DNA of 64,000 nucleotides from Malurus cyaneus samueli (Eukaryota > Chordata > Aves > Passeriformes > Maluridae): positions 9,726,230 through 9,790,229 of the forward strand of contig CM019230.1 of NCBI GenBank assembly GCA_009741485.1. The letters run 5' to 3'. Below, piece after piece: positions 12,310 to 24,796 of the stretch (the first letter of the stretch is position 1; each line of letters starts with the position of its first letter). Position numbers and translations under genes: made by a program. The notes below the pieces were generated by a model. It did no database searches. It saw nothing but the letters and a program-made list of their open reading frames with translations, and was not told the origin of the DNA.

Positions 12310-15300
12310 AAGGCAGTATCTGAAAACCCTCTGGCTCTGAAGTTCCCAGTCTTACTATAGATCTGCTTTAATATTTTTCATTTCAAAGAAGATTCTAATT
12401 AAAAACGAGATTGACGCAAGCCTGAACAATGTTACTTACAGTTAGCGAAGGGCAGCTAAACCTTAGACTGTCATGTTCCACAAACCTGGAAAGATCTGCC
12501 ATGTAAAGGATCTGCCACAGTTAACTGTTTTTTTTTTCCCCACAAAAGACATATTCCTCTTACTAGCCAGCATTTAAAAACCCATTGCTCTGTACAGCGA
12601 ATAGAACAGGAGGAAATCGCTACGAAAATGTTGATACCTGTGACTTTAGGGATTTTCAGGATGGACAGCAGGAAAGCAGACTCACAGACTCACAGGTATG
12701 CACCAATCTCACCCATTACACTAACAACCTGTCATGTCAGCTCTGCTTTTAAGTGCTCATGAGGTGATGTTATTCCCTTGACCTCTCACAAGCACGGCTT
12801 CCCAAGGATTCCCAGAGACACTCATAGTCCCCAAACTGGGGCATTTTTTAGGCTTTACATGGCACGTAGTATTTCAGTGTCCTTAACGGGCAGCAGCAGC
12901 CAGAGCCATCAGCACGCCTGACACAGAGTCCCATGTTTGTTTTCAGCTCATCCAAATCCTTTTAGTGGCTCTGACCAACAAAACAAGTGGTCACTGAGTT
13001 CTTGCAGATTGGGCCTCTTCCTCAACACTTTGGCCAAACAAGATCCTTTGCTGATACCACAAGTGTTATTACAAGGAGTTTGAAAAGCTCGCAGCTGTGA
13101 TAAGGTGGAACATCACAACAGAGTGTTCCTAATGCTGCTGTTACATCCATGGGGCTTGTCACAGAAATGAGGGGTCAGGACAGAGGAGAAGATTATAGAC
13201 AAATCCTGAAATACACTGCTGGTAATTAGAGAAGCCCAGCTGGATAAGCCACTGGCTCTGCAGGTATGGATGTGCTTGTAGCACTCACCTGGGGAAGAGC
13301 AGAAAGAGTGGTGTCCTTGCATGTGTCCAAGCCTGCTGCAGGGAGCAAGTAATTAACAATAATTAAGGAGTACATGTCATCTTCAGTTGTATGAATAATT
13401 TCACAATTTAAATAATACAGCATCTGCACCAAAATTCTTTATCTACTTTACTCCACAGAAAAAAAATTTTCTTGTCTTCATCTTTGAATCGAGTTTTCTA
13501 GTACCAAGGCATGAAAAACCAGCTCATTTAACCTCATTTTTTTCAATGCACCTGATGTCCAAGGCTTGAAATGGGAGAAAAGACATGAATCTCCTGGTTT
13601 AGTAAATGAGAAACAGGTCAGGTGACCAACAATGAGCCTGGCTCTTCTCACTAAAAATGTATTTTGCTAAGAAGACAGCATAACAAAAAGAAATAATAAT
13701 AAAAATAAATCCAGGCCCTTATAAACTGTTCAATCTTGTTCAAACTGCTGACTTTGTGAGCCACCTAAATAGTGTATTCCCAAGGCCTCACAGAGGTCAG
13801 CCAGGGTTTCAGGGGAAATGAAAACTGGATAGCACAGGCTTCACCTCATGTGATCCAACTTGGAGAATTAACTTCCACGGGAAGGATACTACTTCCCAGC
13901 CAGCTGCCAAAGACTTCTAATAATATTACACATTTACCACCACCAAGTCCTTTTCATTTAGCACACAATTATTGCATCCACAAACAAAGCTCCTTATTCC
14001 AAGCCTTCTTTCAGCCCCTCTTTCAGGAGGGCACTTGCCCATCAAAGCATTTGGGCTACTTGATCAAAGGAGGAAATTTCCAAGTGCGGGATGTGCTGCA
14101 CTGAGTATCTTCCCATCCTTTAGGTTTTGTTGCTGTGGGGCTCTTTCTTTTCATCTTAAAATTAAAATTGCTAAAAAATGTGTTTCAGTTCAGGTAAGTA
14201 TCTCATGCCCTTTCCCTGTGCTAACCCAGCCAACTGCACCCACAGAACAACCTGATCTGACCAAAAGCTGATTTCTGAGTCATCCCAATTTTTGTTCAGG
14301 TTAGGTAACCCTGGACACAAAATGGAGAGGGAAAGGATGAAGCTGTGACTCAGCTCCCACAGCTGGTGCATCATGTACCCCAGGAGAGAAGCAGCACCAC
14401 AATGCTGAATCTCCCACTGAGGGGTTAAAGTGTTTTTTCTCACAAGGGTCATGGAGACAAGGCAATGAAGCAACATTCATCTTGTGCTGCCCCGGAATAA
14501 AAAAAGGAAAACTTCACCTCCCCATATACACTTCAACAACTGATCTCTCATCACCCCACATCTGTTTCCTACCCCTGCAAATTTTCCATAATGAATTGTC
14601 ATCATTAAATAGATGTCAGAGGCATCTGACAGTTTCTTCAGGAATTATTATATTACTATGTATTTTAGCAACCATTATTAGAATTCAAGAAAAATACCAC
14701 CTTTATGCCTTACCAAAATACCCCCTGAATTACTTTGCAAAGACATTTTCTTGAAAAGATTCCTTTGCATTAAATCATATTTGTCATTATGCCAGCATGC
14801 CATGAGTGCAACATATAATTTAAAAAACAAGCAAAACTTCAAATAACAATCTCTTCACTGAAGAAGAATTGCACAAGGTCAGTATCTGGTTTAAGTTACT
14901 ATATGTCCTAAAATACACCAGGCCAGTTCCTCTGGACACAGTGCAGCTGCTTTGAGCAATACTGCAGATTAAATCTGATACTGAAGACGGCTTAGACAAA
15001 TTCTGGTGGTGGAATAAAGTTGTTACTTGGGAACTCTTGGGGAAGTATTTCTGCTGCTCAGTGCAGTGCTTAAGTCAAGCAGGAGATCCAGAGCCAACCA
15101 GGAGAGCTGTTCTCCAGAGTGGTAACACAGGCAGGAGCTGCAAAGCCTTTACTGGTCCCTAGTATATACAGCAGGATCCTGAGCTCCTGGCTTTAGCCAG
15201 GGCAGTTGTAGAAGGAGCAGGTCACTTGAGAGTCCTCCAGACCATCACTATCAGCTGCTTTTCAGTCCCCTGTGACTACTAGAGAGCTGTAAAATCAAGA

Positions 15301-18300
15301 ACCCTTGCTGTGCTCTGCTCTTGCCCAGGAGATTAGAGCAGAGAAGTACGAAGATGAGATTTAAATCACTTCCATGCATATCCTGGCTCCAACCCATGTG
15401 TCCCAGATCCAGGTCATTTTAATCAGCTTTTTATAAATTGTCACTTAAATGATAAGAATACTAATCCACTGAAATGTGCTTCCTGCCAGGAACCTGAATA
15501 TTAATCCATAAACTCTTCTCTCATATCACACCGAGATGTGTTGGTTTTAACTGCTCATGGCTGACACATCCTATTAAGTGAGGCTTTTCTTCATACAAGA
15601 CAGACAAAAGTAGCATCACACATACAGCAGCAGGCTTGCATGCTTTTGGGTTGGCAAAGGTTATTTCTGTAGGTGCAAACCTATAAATTACTTGTTCAAA
15701 ATATCTTTTCTATTACAGAAATAAATTAATTTTTATACTTCAAGTTCCTGGCAACTGTGAAAGAGAATTTGCTTTGGTCTGGTTGTATTTGGCAAAATGA
15801 AAATCTACAGTTCCTTCTGGCCAAAATATTAAAAACCTCAAACCCCCCAAACCCACAATGGATGAAATGCAGGAATGCAGTAATAAGAGTCAGTAAAAGA
15901 GTTTAAATGTGAACCAGGGTGTGAGGTGGCATCAGCCTTTACCAATATGCCTGAGCAATACAGCATGCTAACATTTTCCAAATGTCACAGAGCTGACCTG
16001 CTCCACTTACCCACAGCTCAAACCTCCTAAAAAAACCCATTCATCAGGAATTATTTCTTTTAAATACTAGGAGATGATATCAGGGAGAGCTTCAAGCCAC
16101 ATTTTTATATACAGCACACTTGGGGAATCAATCAAGTCTATAGCAGAGAGATTACAAGTATTCCTTTTGCATCAAAATTTTAACTTAATTTTCTCCTGTT
16201 GTTCCGATGTGTGAAAAGAAAGCAAGAGAACCCTGTGGAGGATTTTGTGATTTGAACTGCATTGGCATAACAGCTTCATTGCTTCCCTCCACTGTGTGCT
16301 CTCAGAGCCAAAAGAGGTCCAGTTTCTACTGTACTGATGAATTTTAATTGTTAAGGGAGAATCACAAGCACAATGATGAGTACAATATTTTATCTTCACT
16401 TGTAAGACAATGGTTTAATTTCGTTCTAAATCTTGGCAATAAAGCAAATTAAAGGAAATCACTCTCTTTCATCTGTATAGAACTTATCAGAAAGCTAACA
16501 ATGTATTAATAATATATTTTTTCTCTAATTAATTTCACAGATCTGTGATGTGGCAGGCCACATGTGTGTACCTTCAAGGCATTCTCTCCTCCTAAGGCTA
16601 TTACAACTCTGCAAATCAAAAGATGTGAAAGAGATGCTCACAAGTATCTATGTATAAAGGTTCTGATCAAGCCTAAGGATTTTGCCCATAAAGGTCAGTT
16701 TTGGTATGGGACTTTTCTTCATTAAAACATGATTTTATGCAGAATGAGTAGAACTGCCAAATAAAGTAACAAGGTACAATAAAATAACAAAATCCAAGGT
16801 GCACCTAATTACTTAGCACCAGCTTTGCAGTAAAATCCAGTAACCATCTTCTTTTCTAAAAGCAAAATGCACAAACTGGGACCATGAACTGAGGATGACC
16901 ATCACTATGCTCTTCTGTTGAGGACTGGATGACAAACCTGTACACTGAGAAGTCACATTACAAAGATATCTCAAACCCATTATTAGGTCTTACCTTTCCT
17001 CCCCTTCATTAAGAATGAAAGTGAAGCAAGTCTCACAATGAACCATTGGAAAGCACAAACACCCAAACCTGTCACAGGGGCATCACACCATCCATCTTTC
17101 TAAAGCTGTCATGAAATGTTTGTCATTCCAGTACTGCCTGCATCTCCCAAATGCTAAGATAACATACCCATCAATCTCAGCTAGAGTTAAAAGAGGAGTT
17201 GAAAAATAAATAGTTCTGAGTCATGTTACTAAGAGGGATTCCACATACTATTAATTTTAGCTTGGAAACCAATTAAGACACCAAATCAAATTACCTCCTG
17301 TCTCTTTAAGGTATAATGACCAATTCACTTGCGCAAATTTATTTATTTTGTGACAGTGATCCTTTCAAGAGCCTTAGAAGCTTAAACAACATTAATTTTA
17401 ATCTGACTTCTGGCAACAGGAAGATTTTTGTGAAAAGGCGGTCAAAGATAGGATGATTCTCTCTAGAGAGAATTTTTATTCTTGAAATAAAAACATAATA
17501 AGAAACATAATGACATACAAGCAAGACTTCTAAGCACTGCATAAGCATATGTTGGAATAAATTGGTGCTTTCCACTTAAAATCTGGGGTAGCTTTTGTCC
17601 CCGTCAGCCCCACTGCAGCTTCTTGCTCTAAAGTGGTGCTACAACAGTATTTCTCAACATCAAAGCAAGTGTCCAAAACTGCACACCAGAAAAAGGTTAT
17701 CAAAGCAGGAACTCCGTGCCCAGCCAAAGGGCTCAAGCTCCTACAGCTCATGCCATGGATATTACCAGAGCAGTGAACTCCCAGAAGTTTTTAATGTTGA
17801 CACGGAAATGCCACTCTTGTCGGATTTGTCTTTCAGGTGCCTCAAATGTCACCTTTGTTTGCTAAGTGTTAGTCCAATATGAAGTTTTCTGAGTATCTAT
17901 TGGGAAAACAAAATAACCAACCCTGCACCTCAGTGGCCTGATTTCCCCTGGATGCCAGTATTCATCTGAGAGCTTCTGGGGAGACTGTTTCCAATTCCTT
18001 CCTGTTGGTGCCACCATAGGGACGTGGAAGCTTTGACTACATGGGTCTTGCTAAAGGTGGACAGTTTGAACTAGTGCTTTGTTTAACCACAAGAAAAAAA
18101 GGAAAAAAATCATCGGTATTCAACAGGAGACTTGACTCAGGCAATTTGTGCAAGGCATTAAAGCCAGACTGCACCATGGGAGTTTTGGACATTGTGTTCA
18201 CTTTCCTTGAAACTAAACCCAGAACCATGAAAAATCTTTTTGTGATAATGGAAGTGCTTTATAGAATCTCATCCTATATTGAAACATATATTTAGGCAAG

Positions 18301-18329
18301 TAAGAATACACGCATAAAGAAAGACATGG
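12310..18329. other. Intronic sequence, no gene seen
   Basis: About 6 kb of AT-rich intron with short chance ORFs only. A perfect 18-bp palindrome sits at 17456-17473. No CR1 or LTR signature was recognised. Confidence 0.55.
17456..17473. repeat. Perfect 18-bp palindrome
   Basis: ATTCTCTCTAGAGAGAAT is its own reverse complement. It has no spacer. Role unknown. Confidence 0.75.
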
Positions 18330-18616
18330 ACTTCTTTAAAGGGCATGGAGTGACAGGACAAGGGGAAATGGCTTCCCACTGCCAGAGGGCAGGCTTACAT
18401 GGATATTAAGATGAAATTCTTTCCTGTGAAGGTGGGGAGGTCCTGGCAGAGGTTGCCCAGTAAAGCTATGGCTGCCCCATCCCTGAAAGTGTCCAAGGCC
18501 AGGTTGGACGGGGATTCAAGAAACCCAGGAGAGTGGAAGTCATCCCTGCCCATGCAAGGGGGTGGAACTGGATAAGCTTTATTGTCCCTTCCAACTCACA
18601 CCATTCTGGGATTCTG
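18330..18616 (+). mobile_element. CR1 LINE fragment, 3' end
   Basis: Sense-orientation CR1: GGGCATGGAGTGACAGGACAAGGGG, then GTGAAGGTGGGGAGG, GGTTGCCCAG, TGTCCAAGGCCAGGTTGGACGGGG, ending TCCCTTCCAACTCACACCATTCTGGGATTCTG. It is the complement of the blocks in the minus-strand copies at 1829 and 20419. A (GAA)n run follows directly at 18616-18629. Truncated at 5'. Confidence 0.92.
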
Positions 18617-18629
18617 AAGAAGAAGAAGA
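18616..18629 (+). repeat. (GAA)n microsatellite abutting the CR1 3' end
   Basis: About four and a half GAA units sit directly after the CR1 3' end. Confidence 0.7.
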
Positions 18630-20418
18630 CAAGGGCATGGAAGTCCAGCATCAGGATACCACTGAGCATTGCTCGCAAATATAGGATAAAACAAAGAATT
18701 TAGTTTGCCTATCCCTGAACTGACATCCATATGTGATGCTACCCAAGACATATACATCTATGGAAATCATAAATAATCAAAACACAAAAAGCTATTAGGA
18801 CCTCTGAAAAAAGGACTGCAAAATCAAACCACTTGGTCTCACGGAAACCCTTGAAATTAAAAACAAAATCATTACAAACCAGAACTCAAATAAATATTTG
18901 GTAGGCCATATTTCTATGATCAAAGATGTCCAGTGAAACATCTACTTTTGATGGGATTTCAAGTTCTTTAGTGAGGAAAGTGTGTGCAGATACCTCAGAA
19001 ACACTAACTTTGCAATTCCAAAATGAGCTTGTAACACGAAATTCTTACTCCAACATAAAAGTATCCATAAAAGATGTGCCAAGAAAAAAACAATACGGTT
19101 AAAAATTCACATCCTATTAAAATTCAAATTACTTTCCCTACATAGGCAAGTCCTTAAACACATCCCTCCATTTAATTACATTGTAGGTCCTATGCAGACA
19201 AGTCCCAAGATGCTCTTCCATGGTAATCATGAAATATGAAGTGATGAAATAAATTGCAACATTCAGTAATGCTCCTCATGAACTAAGATTTATAGAGGAA
19301 GCGTGAAATAAAATGATCAAAACACATGGTCACTATATCTGCATGTTATATTGGGAAAAAATTAAAATATACATTGAAAATCATAAATTTCTGGGCACAG
19401 ATATTTATATTACCAAAACTGTTGCAGAAGGTAATGCTCAGCCCACCTACTTATTTAATCCGCTTAACTGAAGTATTAAAATTTGAAAGAAATCTAAGTG
19501 TATTTTACAAGCCATTTAAACACTAAACAAATAATGAAAATAACTGACAGAATTGTGTGATTTAGTAAATAATTTTTTTATTAGCTCTACCCTTGGGCAC
19601 TTGTCTAAAAAGCTGAGGTAAAACTCCCAGTTTCACTATATAAAAATATTCCAGTTTTGAAAAACAATCAGAAATTACAGAAATAGCTCCAATTGTGGTG
19701 TCAGGACCAGCAACTAGGAAAATAAATGCCATGAGGAAAAAGGAACTTTGCACCAAGTGCCTTGTCGCAGAGGATTGCTGGGCATCTACCCCTGTTACAC
19801 TCCTTGGCAATGTCTCTCCAAACATATGCTCATACAAATAAAGGCTTAAAATATATTTTCTAAATTAAGCCATATCCAAGGCAGGTTTGGAAGATTGCTC
19901 ATAGGCTTTACAAGCACTTCATTTACACACCAGCATATGCATTTAGTATATAAATATAGCTTGGCAGCTCCCTGTCCCAATCAGCACAGGTTTTCTCTGT
20001 TGGGTTTCACCAGCAGTATTTCTTCTGAATTTCCACATTTCCAGATGCTGTGCTCAGACAGCCTTGATGAAGAATAGTTGTGCCTATTAGCAGACAAGGT
20101 GCTGACAACTAGGCTGAGCTTCTAAAAGCTGGCAGGGAGACAACCTGGCACTGAGATGTGATAAGGGAGGGGAGGTGAGGGGAGGGGACATGATGGCCTT
20201 CAAATACTGAGATATCACAGAAAAAAACAGTCAAGCCCCAAGCCTTTCCTTGAGGTGTTTCTCCTTTCCTTCTGGAGTACTTCAGTCAAACCTCGCCTTA
20301 GTCAACCACGCAGCCACCCAGCACCACTCAGTTCTTAGCAAATGCAGCCTTTGATTAAAGAAAGATAATGTTACTGTAAGAAGTTATAGTCTCCAAAACA
20401 AACCATATTTACAGGTAT
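18630..20418. other. Intronic sequence, no gene seen
   Basis: AT-rich intron, especially 18700-19560. It contains the G-rich tract at 20165-20187. No coding or RNA gene was recognised. Confidence 0.55.
20165..20187 (+). repeat. G-quadruplex-prone tract
   Basis: GGG, GGGG, GGGG and GGGG runs in 23 bases, with loops of one to six bases. It fits the G3+ four-run pattern. Confidence 0.6.
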
Positions 20419-20608
20419 AGAATTGTAGTATCACAGCATGGTTTGGGAGGAACCTTAATAGCCATCTTGTTCCAGCACCCTGCCATGGGCAGAATACTTA
20501 CCTCTAAACAAGGTTGCTCCAAGCCCCATCCAGCCTGGCCTTGGACACTTCCAGGGCTGGGGAGTCCACAGCCTCTCTAGGAAAAATGTGCCGGGGCCCC
20601 ACCATCTC
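20419..20608 (-). mobile_element. CR1 LINE fragment
   Basis: Antisense CR1: ATCACAGCATGGTTTGGGAGG, CCTGCCATGGGCAGAA, GGTTGCTCCAAGCCCCATCC and GGCCTTGGACACTTCCAGGG. It is the same subfamily pattern as the copies at 1829 and 24668. Confidence 0.9.
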
Positions 20609-20840
20609 TATACTGATATATTTTAAAAAGGCTGTTTCTCCTGATTGACTGTTCGAAATATGGCAAAGATGAAAAAAACCCCACCATTATTTAATTTTGC
20701 TGTATCCTCTTGTCTTTCCTCCCCACATATAAGAAGTAGATTAGGATCTGCATTTTACAGAAGATACATGTTTGGGAGAGAAAAAAAGGCAATTGGGACC
20801 GGGAGTGTAGAAGATGTCTATCCACACCTTCCCTGAAACT

Positions 20841-20886
20841 CTCTGAACACAAAACAATGAACACAGAATTCTCTGAACACAAAACA
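20841..20886 (+). repeat. Short direct repeat (16 bp twice, period 30)
   Basis: CTCTGAACACAAAACA occurs at 20841-20856 and again at 20871-20886. A partial unit (TGAACACAGAA) lies between them, suggesting a decayed tandem array. Confidence 0.8.
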
Positions 20887-21827
20887 CTGGTATTTCCACT
20901 GTCACCAATCCATGGTAGGCACTACAGGAAAGCAGCACAAAATCAAACCAGGTATGAACCAGCAAGGTTGGCAACGCAGCTCCATCTCACCCCTGTGGGG
21001 CTCCATCTCCTCCCTAGCGTGGATTTCTACACTGCCCACAGTCCATGGTGACAGATTTGCAGAGCCAGGCTTTGTCTTCTTATCCAGAGGACAAAAACTA
21101 ATCTCACTGTGGATTCCCAGCTTGTATTTCCTTAATGTCACAGTTATCTATTTCTACGGTAACATTAGATTATAGGGGACTTGCGTTTTATGTCAATACA
21201 AACTGGCTGCAACCAGGTCAGCACCACCAGCACGGGCACACTGGGAGCTGCTTCTGCCCCAAAAACATGAGCTCAGGCACACTGTACTTCACCCAGCACT
21301 CATGTCATCACCACTTCCCCAAGGATGAGCCACACCAGACACTGGTTTTATTCAGACAGTGGTTCTTCTTTAGACACATACTGGAATTCTTCCAGGCTAG
21401 ATAAAATCTGTATTTTTCCACGCAAAGAACTAAAATACTCATCAAAAATATAAGACCTCATTCATATTCTGATACTCCTCCTCAGAGCATTCGGTTTTGG
21501 CCACTGCTGGACAGAATTTCTTTGGTTTTGACCCCAAATGACTTTCCCAATGTATCTTACAGGTGAAGGGGGTTCCAGCTGCTGCTCTTCCACCTACTCC
21601 TTAATTAAAGATGCTGGGGTCTGACATAAACCATGTTACAGATTAAAACTGGACTGTGATGCATGAGAAGTATGTGAATAGTTTTGGAAAACAGACTGTT
21701 GGCCACTTTTTTGCTCCATATTTAGATGATTTAAATTGGTTTAAAATAGGTAACAAGAAGAATTATTGTTATTTAACAATAGAAACACGAGAAAAGAGCA
21801 AGGAAATACATTTGTCACTTCCAAATG

Positions 21828-21859
21828 ACAGGAACTGTGAATTCACAGGAACTGTGAAT
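21828..21859 (+). repeat. Short tandem duplication (15 bp twice, period 17)
   Basis: ACAGGAACTGTGAAT occurs at 21828-21842 and 21845-21859. Confidence 0.8.
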
Positions 21860-24667
21860 CTCCTTAGGAATGCCAACTAATTAGAAATATTTTGTAAGTA
21901 ACACGGAAATACTGAATTCTCTGAGTTCAAAGAGCCATGAGAAGCAGGAGGAGTACCCTTGTCCTGACACGCAGGGGCTGCTGCTCACCCAGACATCAAG
22001 GCACTAACACAGAGCCAAGCTACCCACATGGCCAGATTCATCCAAATACCTTTTCCATGAACTAATCAAACAAGCATTTATCAGCTGCAAGAGAAACATG
22101 CAAACCTAAGGGGTTTCATGGAGGAGTTTCTCCCTTCATAAAGTGTCCTGAAACTTTTAGTCCAGAAGGTCTTATATTATCAGGCTACAGCCAGACTAGT
22201 ACAAAGCACCCTTGATGTCTAGACCAAATGAAAAGATTAGCAGGTCCGCCCCAGTGCTGATTACACCAGGCTCACACTATTTTTCCAGCAGATGCTTTCG
22301 TAATTAAGTATCAAGTAACAGGAGACACTTTACAATTTATATCACTCTCACCTATGAAAATAACAAAAAGTTTATTTGCATTGAACTGTGAAGTATTAAA
22401 AAGCATTCTATGGCTGTAACAGCAACCTATCAATCCGTAAAGAGAAATCTAGATTTTAGTGAAGGGAATCCCTTGGGAATGCCATGCATCAGCACAGCAG
22501 AGCAGCAATCACATTATGCCTGTAATATGGACAAAGTAGAATGAGTAATAAAAGCCAACAAAAAACAACTTCCATTCTGATTAGCGATAACAGAGTAATA
22601 GGCTTCAATTGAAATTTAAAATTAGGTGGCACCATCAATCATTCAGGTCTCTGCAAGCAGCAGCTGCAGCGCCTGTGAAGGAGGCACCAGGGAGACCCTG
22701 GGGATGGACGAGACATTCGCCCTGAGCTCTGCCAGGGAAAAGGGTTCCTCACAGACAGCAGTCATGCAACATCTGGAAGACGTGCAAACACCAAAATGTG
22801 ACCCCGAGCTCAAGAAAGGAGCTCAAGGGAAGCTTCTCCAAGTTCCCAGTTTTTATCTAGTTAATTTTCTTGATCCAGGCAGGACCATCAGCTCTTGGAC
22901 TGAAGAAACGTGACAGGTTTTAGCTGTTTGGAATAGCACTTGCTCTCATGATGCAAACATGTCACATTTTAAATTTAGTTCAGAGCCACTCATAGGGAAA
23001 AAAATCCCCAAAAACTAGATTTCCAGATTTAATGAGTCTTTCTTAGAGAAATAAACAGGCAACTAACGGACCTATTGAAGAACATTCATACTTCTCTGGG
23101 AATTTCTTCAAAAGACAAGACAACAGGCTAGGCTTTTATGGGATTTTTTTGTTTTAAACAGCTGGGTCTAAAACTTGAGCAGGTTACTCAACTTTCCTGT
23201 GGAGGCTAAACAAAGAGGAGGTGAACAAAGTGCTAAATAAAGGGATGGGGCTGTGCTGCCCCAGCAGCACAAGGAACTGTGTGATATCCAAGGGATCACT
23301 GGTTCAGAAATTGGTAAAAAGTTCTTGACAACGGGAAACCATCTCATTTCCAGCTTGAATTTACACACAGCTAATTTCTGCCCATTAATTCTTTTGCCAG
23401 CACTGCTCTCCATCCACAGCAGGTCCCTTCCCTCCTGGTACTTACCCCTGGATATATTTATGGAGCAATCAGATCAACACCTTTCATCCTGCCAGGCCAC
23501 ACAAGTCAAGCTCTTTAAGCCACCTCTTGTAAGTCTGTCTTCTCATTCCTTCCCACATCCGTGCAAGTCCTTTTCAGTTCCCATTTGAATTAATTTTTCT
23601 TGCATATGGGAGACCAGAATAGTGCAGTTTTACAGATAATTATCTGCTAATGGTATTAATGGTTCTCAGCCTCCACAGAAATTCCTTGAATCAAGACTGC
23701 ATTTGCCTTTTTCACACTACTGCACAGTCATGCTCTCAGAAAAGGAGATTTTTTTTTCCTTTTCCATTCCTTCTGCTTAAGAAACCTTCAGCCTTGATCC
23801 AAAAGTAGATAAATCTCTTAAGTAAAAAGCAAAAATTTGGCTTTTAACCTAGGTCAGATATTTATAGCCCACAGAGTCATCTTGAAGAAGTCATTTCATG
23901 TTCTTATTTTTTCATTCCCACACTTACCTATTTAAATCCAGAACTCACTAAAGCCAAGCATCACCTCCTAATCTAAATTACCTAAGTGCCTTAAAACAAG
24001 TCTGCCTATGGCTGGAAAAAAATCCTCGTGCCTCCCAAGCTGCAAAGTTTCATGAAATGATCTAACTCTCAATTATTTTCCTGGTTTGTCATTGTTTGGA
24101 AAGACAAGTATTTTAATGCACAGCCACACAAGTATGTGTAAATGGGGTGGTATTAGTAAATAAAAGTGAGGTCTAAAGGCACAATGAATTACAGCAAAAT
24201 CCAAAGATATTTCCAGGACCTTGCAAGTTTTCTGTTATTTTTGAGACTGTTCCCATAAGCATCCATTCCCAAGCAACCTTTGGGGGACTGCAGTGGCTGT
24301 GAGATTTACTGAAAGTCAGAAGAAAAGCTGGATTTGGGAGACATAAATCCACTGAGCACTTTGCAATTCTTGCTGTAAAACCAGCACAGATGGGGACAGT
24401 GCTGGTCAGGATTACTCCAGGCTCCAAGCATGCTGTCCCACCATAAAAATGAAATTGTGAAGAGGGGATGATCTTCTGGGACATTCCTCAAAAGTTTCTT
24501 ACAAATTATACAAGTTGATAGTCAGTCAATCATCACAAGGAAATATGTAAAAACTGAAGAAAACCCTCATCACTAGAAAAAACCCTCTTACTCAAAGGTA
24601 TTTTGAGAAGAGATAACCAATACTTCTGGACTTGCCATAGGGCACAGGAGATCTAAGCATGATTAGT

Positions 24668-24796
24668 AATCCCAGAAACCCAGAATGGTTTGGGTTAGAA
24701 GGAAACTTAAAAATCATCTAATCCCAACCCCTGCCATGGGCAGGGACACCTTCAACTAGACCAGGCTGCCCAGAACTCTATCCAACCTGGCTTGAA
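24668..24796 (-). mobile_element. CR1 LINE fragment, very short
   Basis: Antisense CR1: CCCAGAATGGTTTGGGTTAGAAGG, CCTGCCATGGGCAGGGACACC, CTAGACCAGGCTGCCCAGA. About 129 bp remain. Confidence 0.88.

Larger units (their letters stand above)
20609..24667. other. Intronic sequence, no gene seen
   Basis: Intron with small local duplications (20841-20886, 21828-21859). The slightly GC-richer patch 22625-22910 has a 95-codon open frame with no family motif and is treated as chance. Confidence 0.5.
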
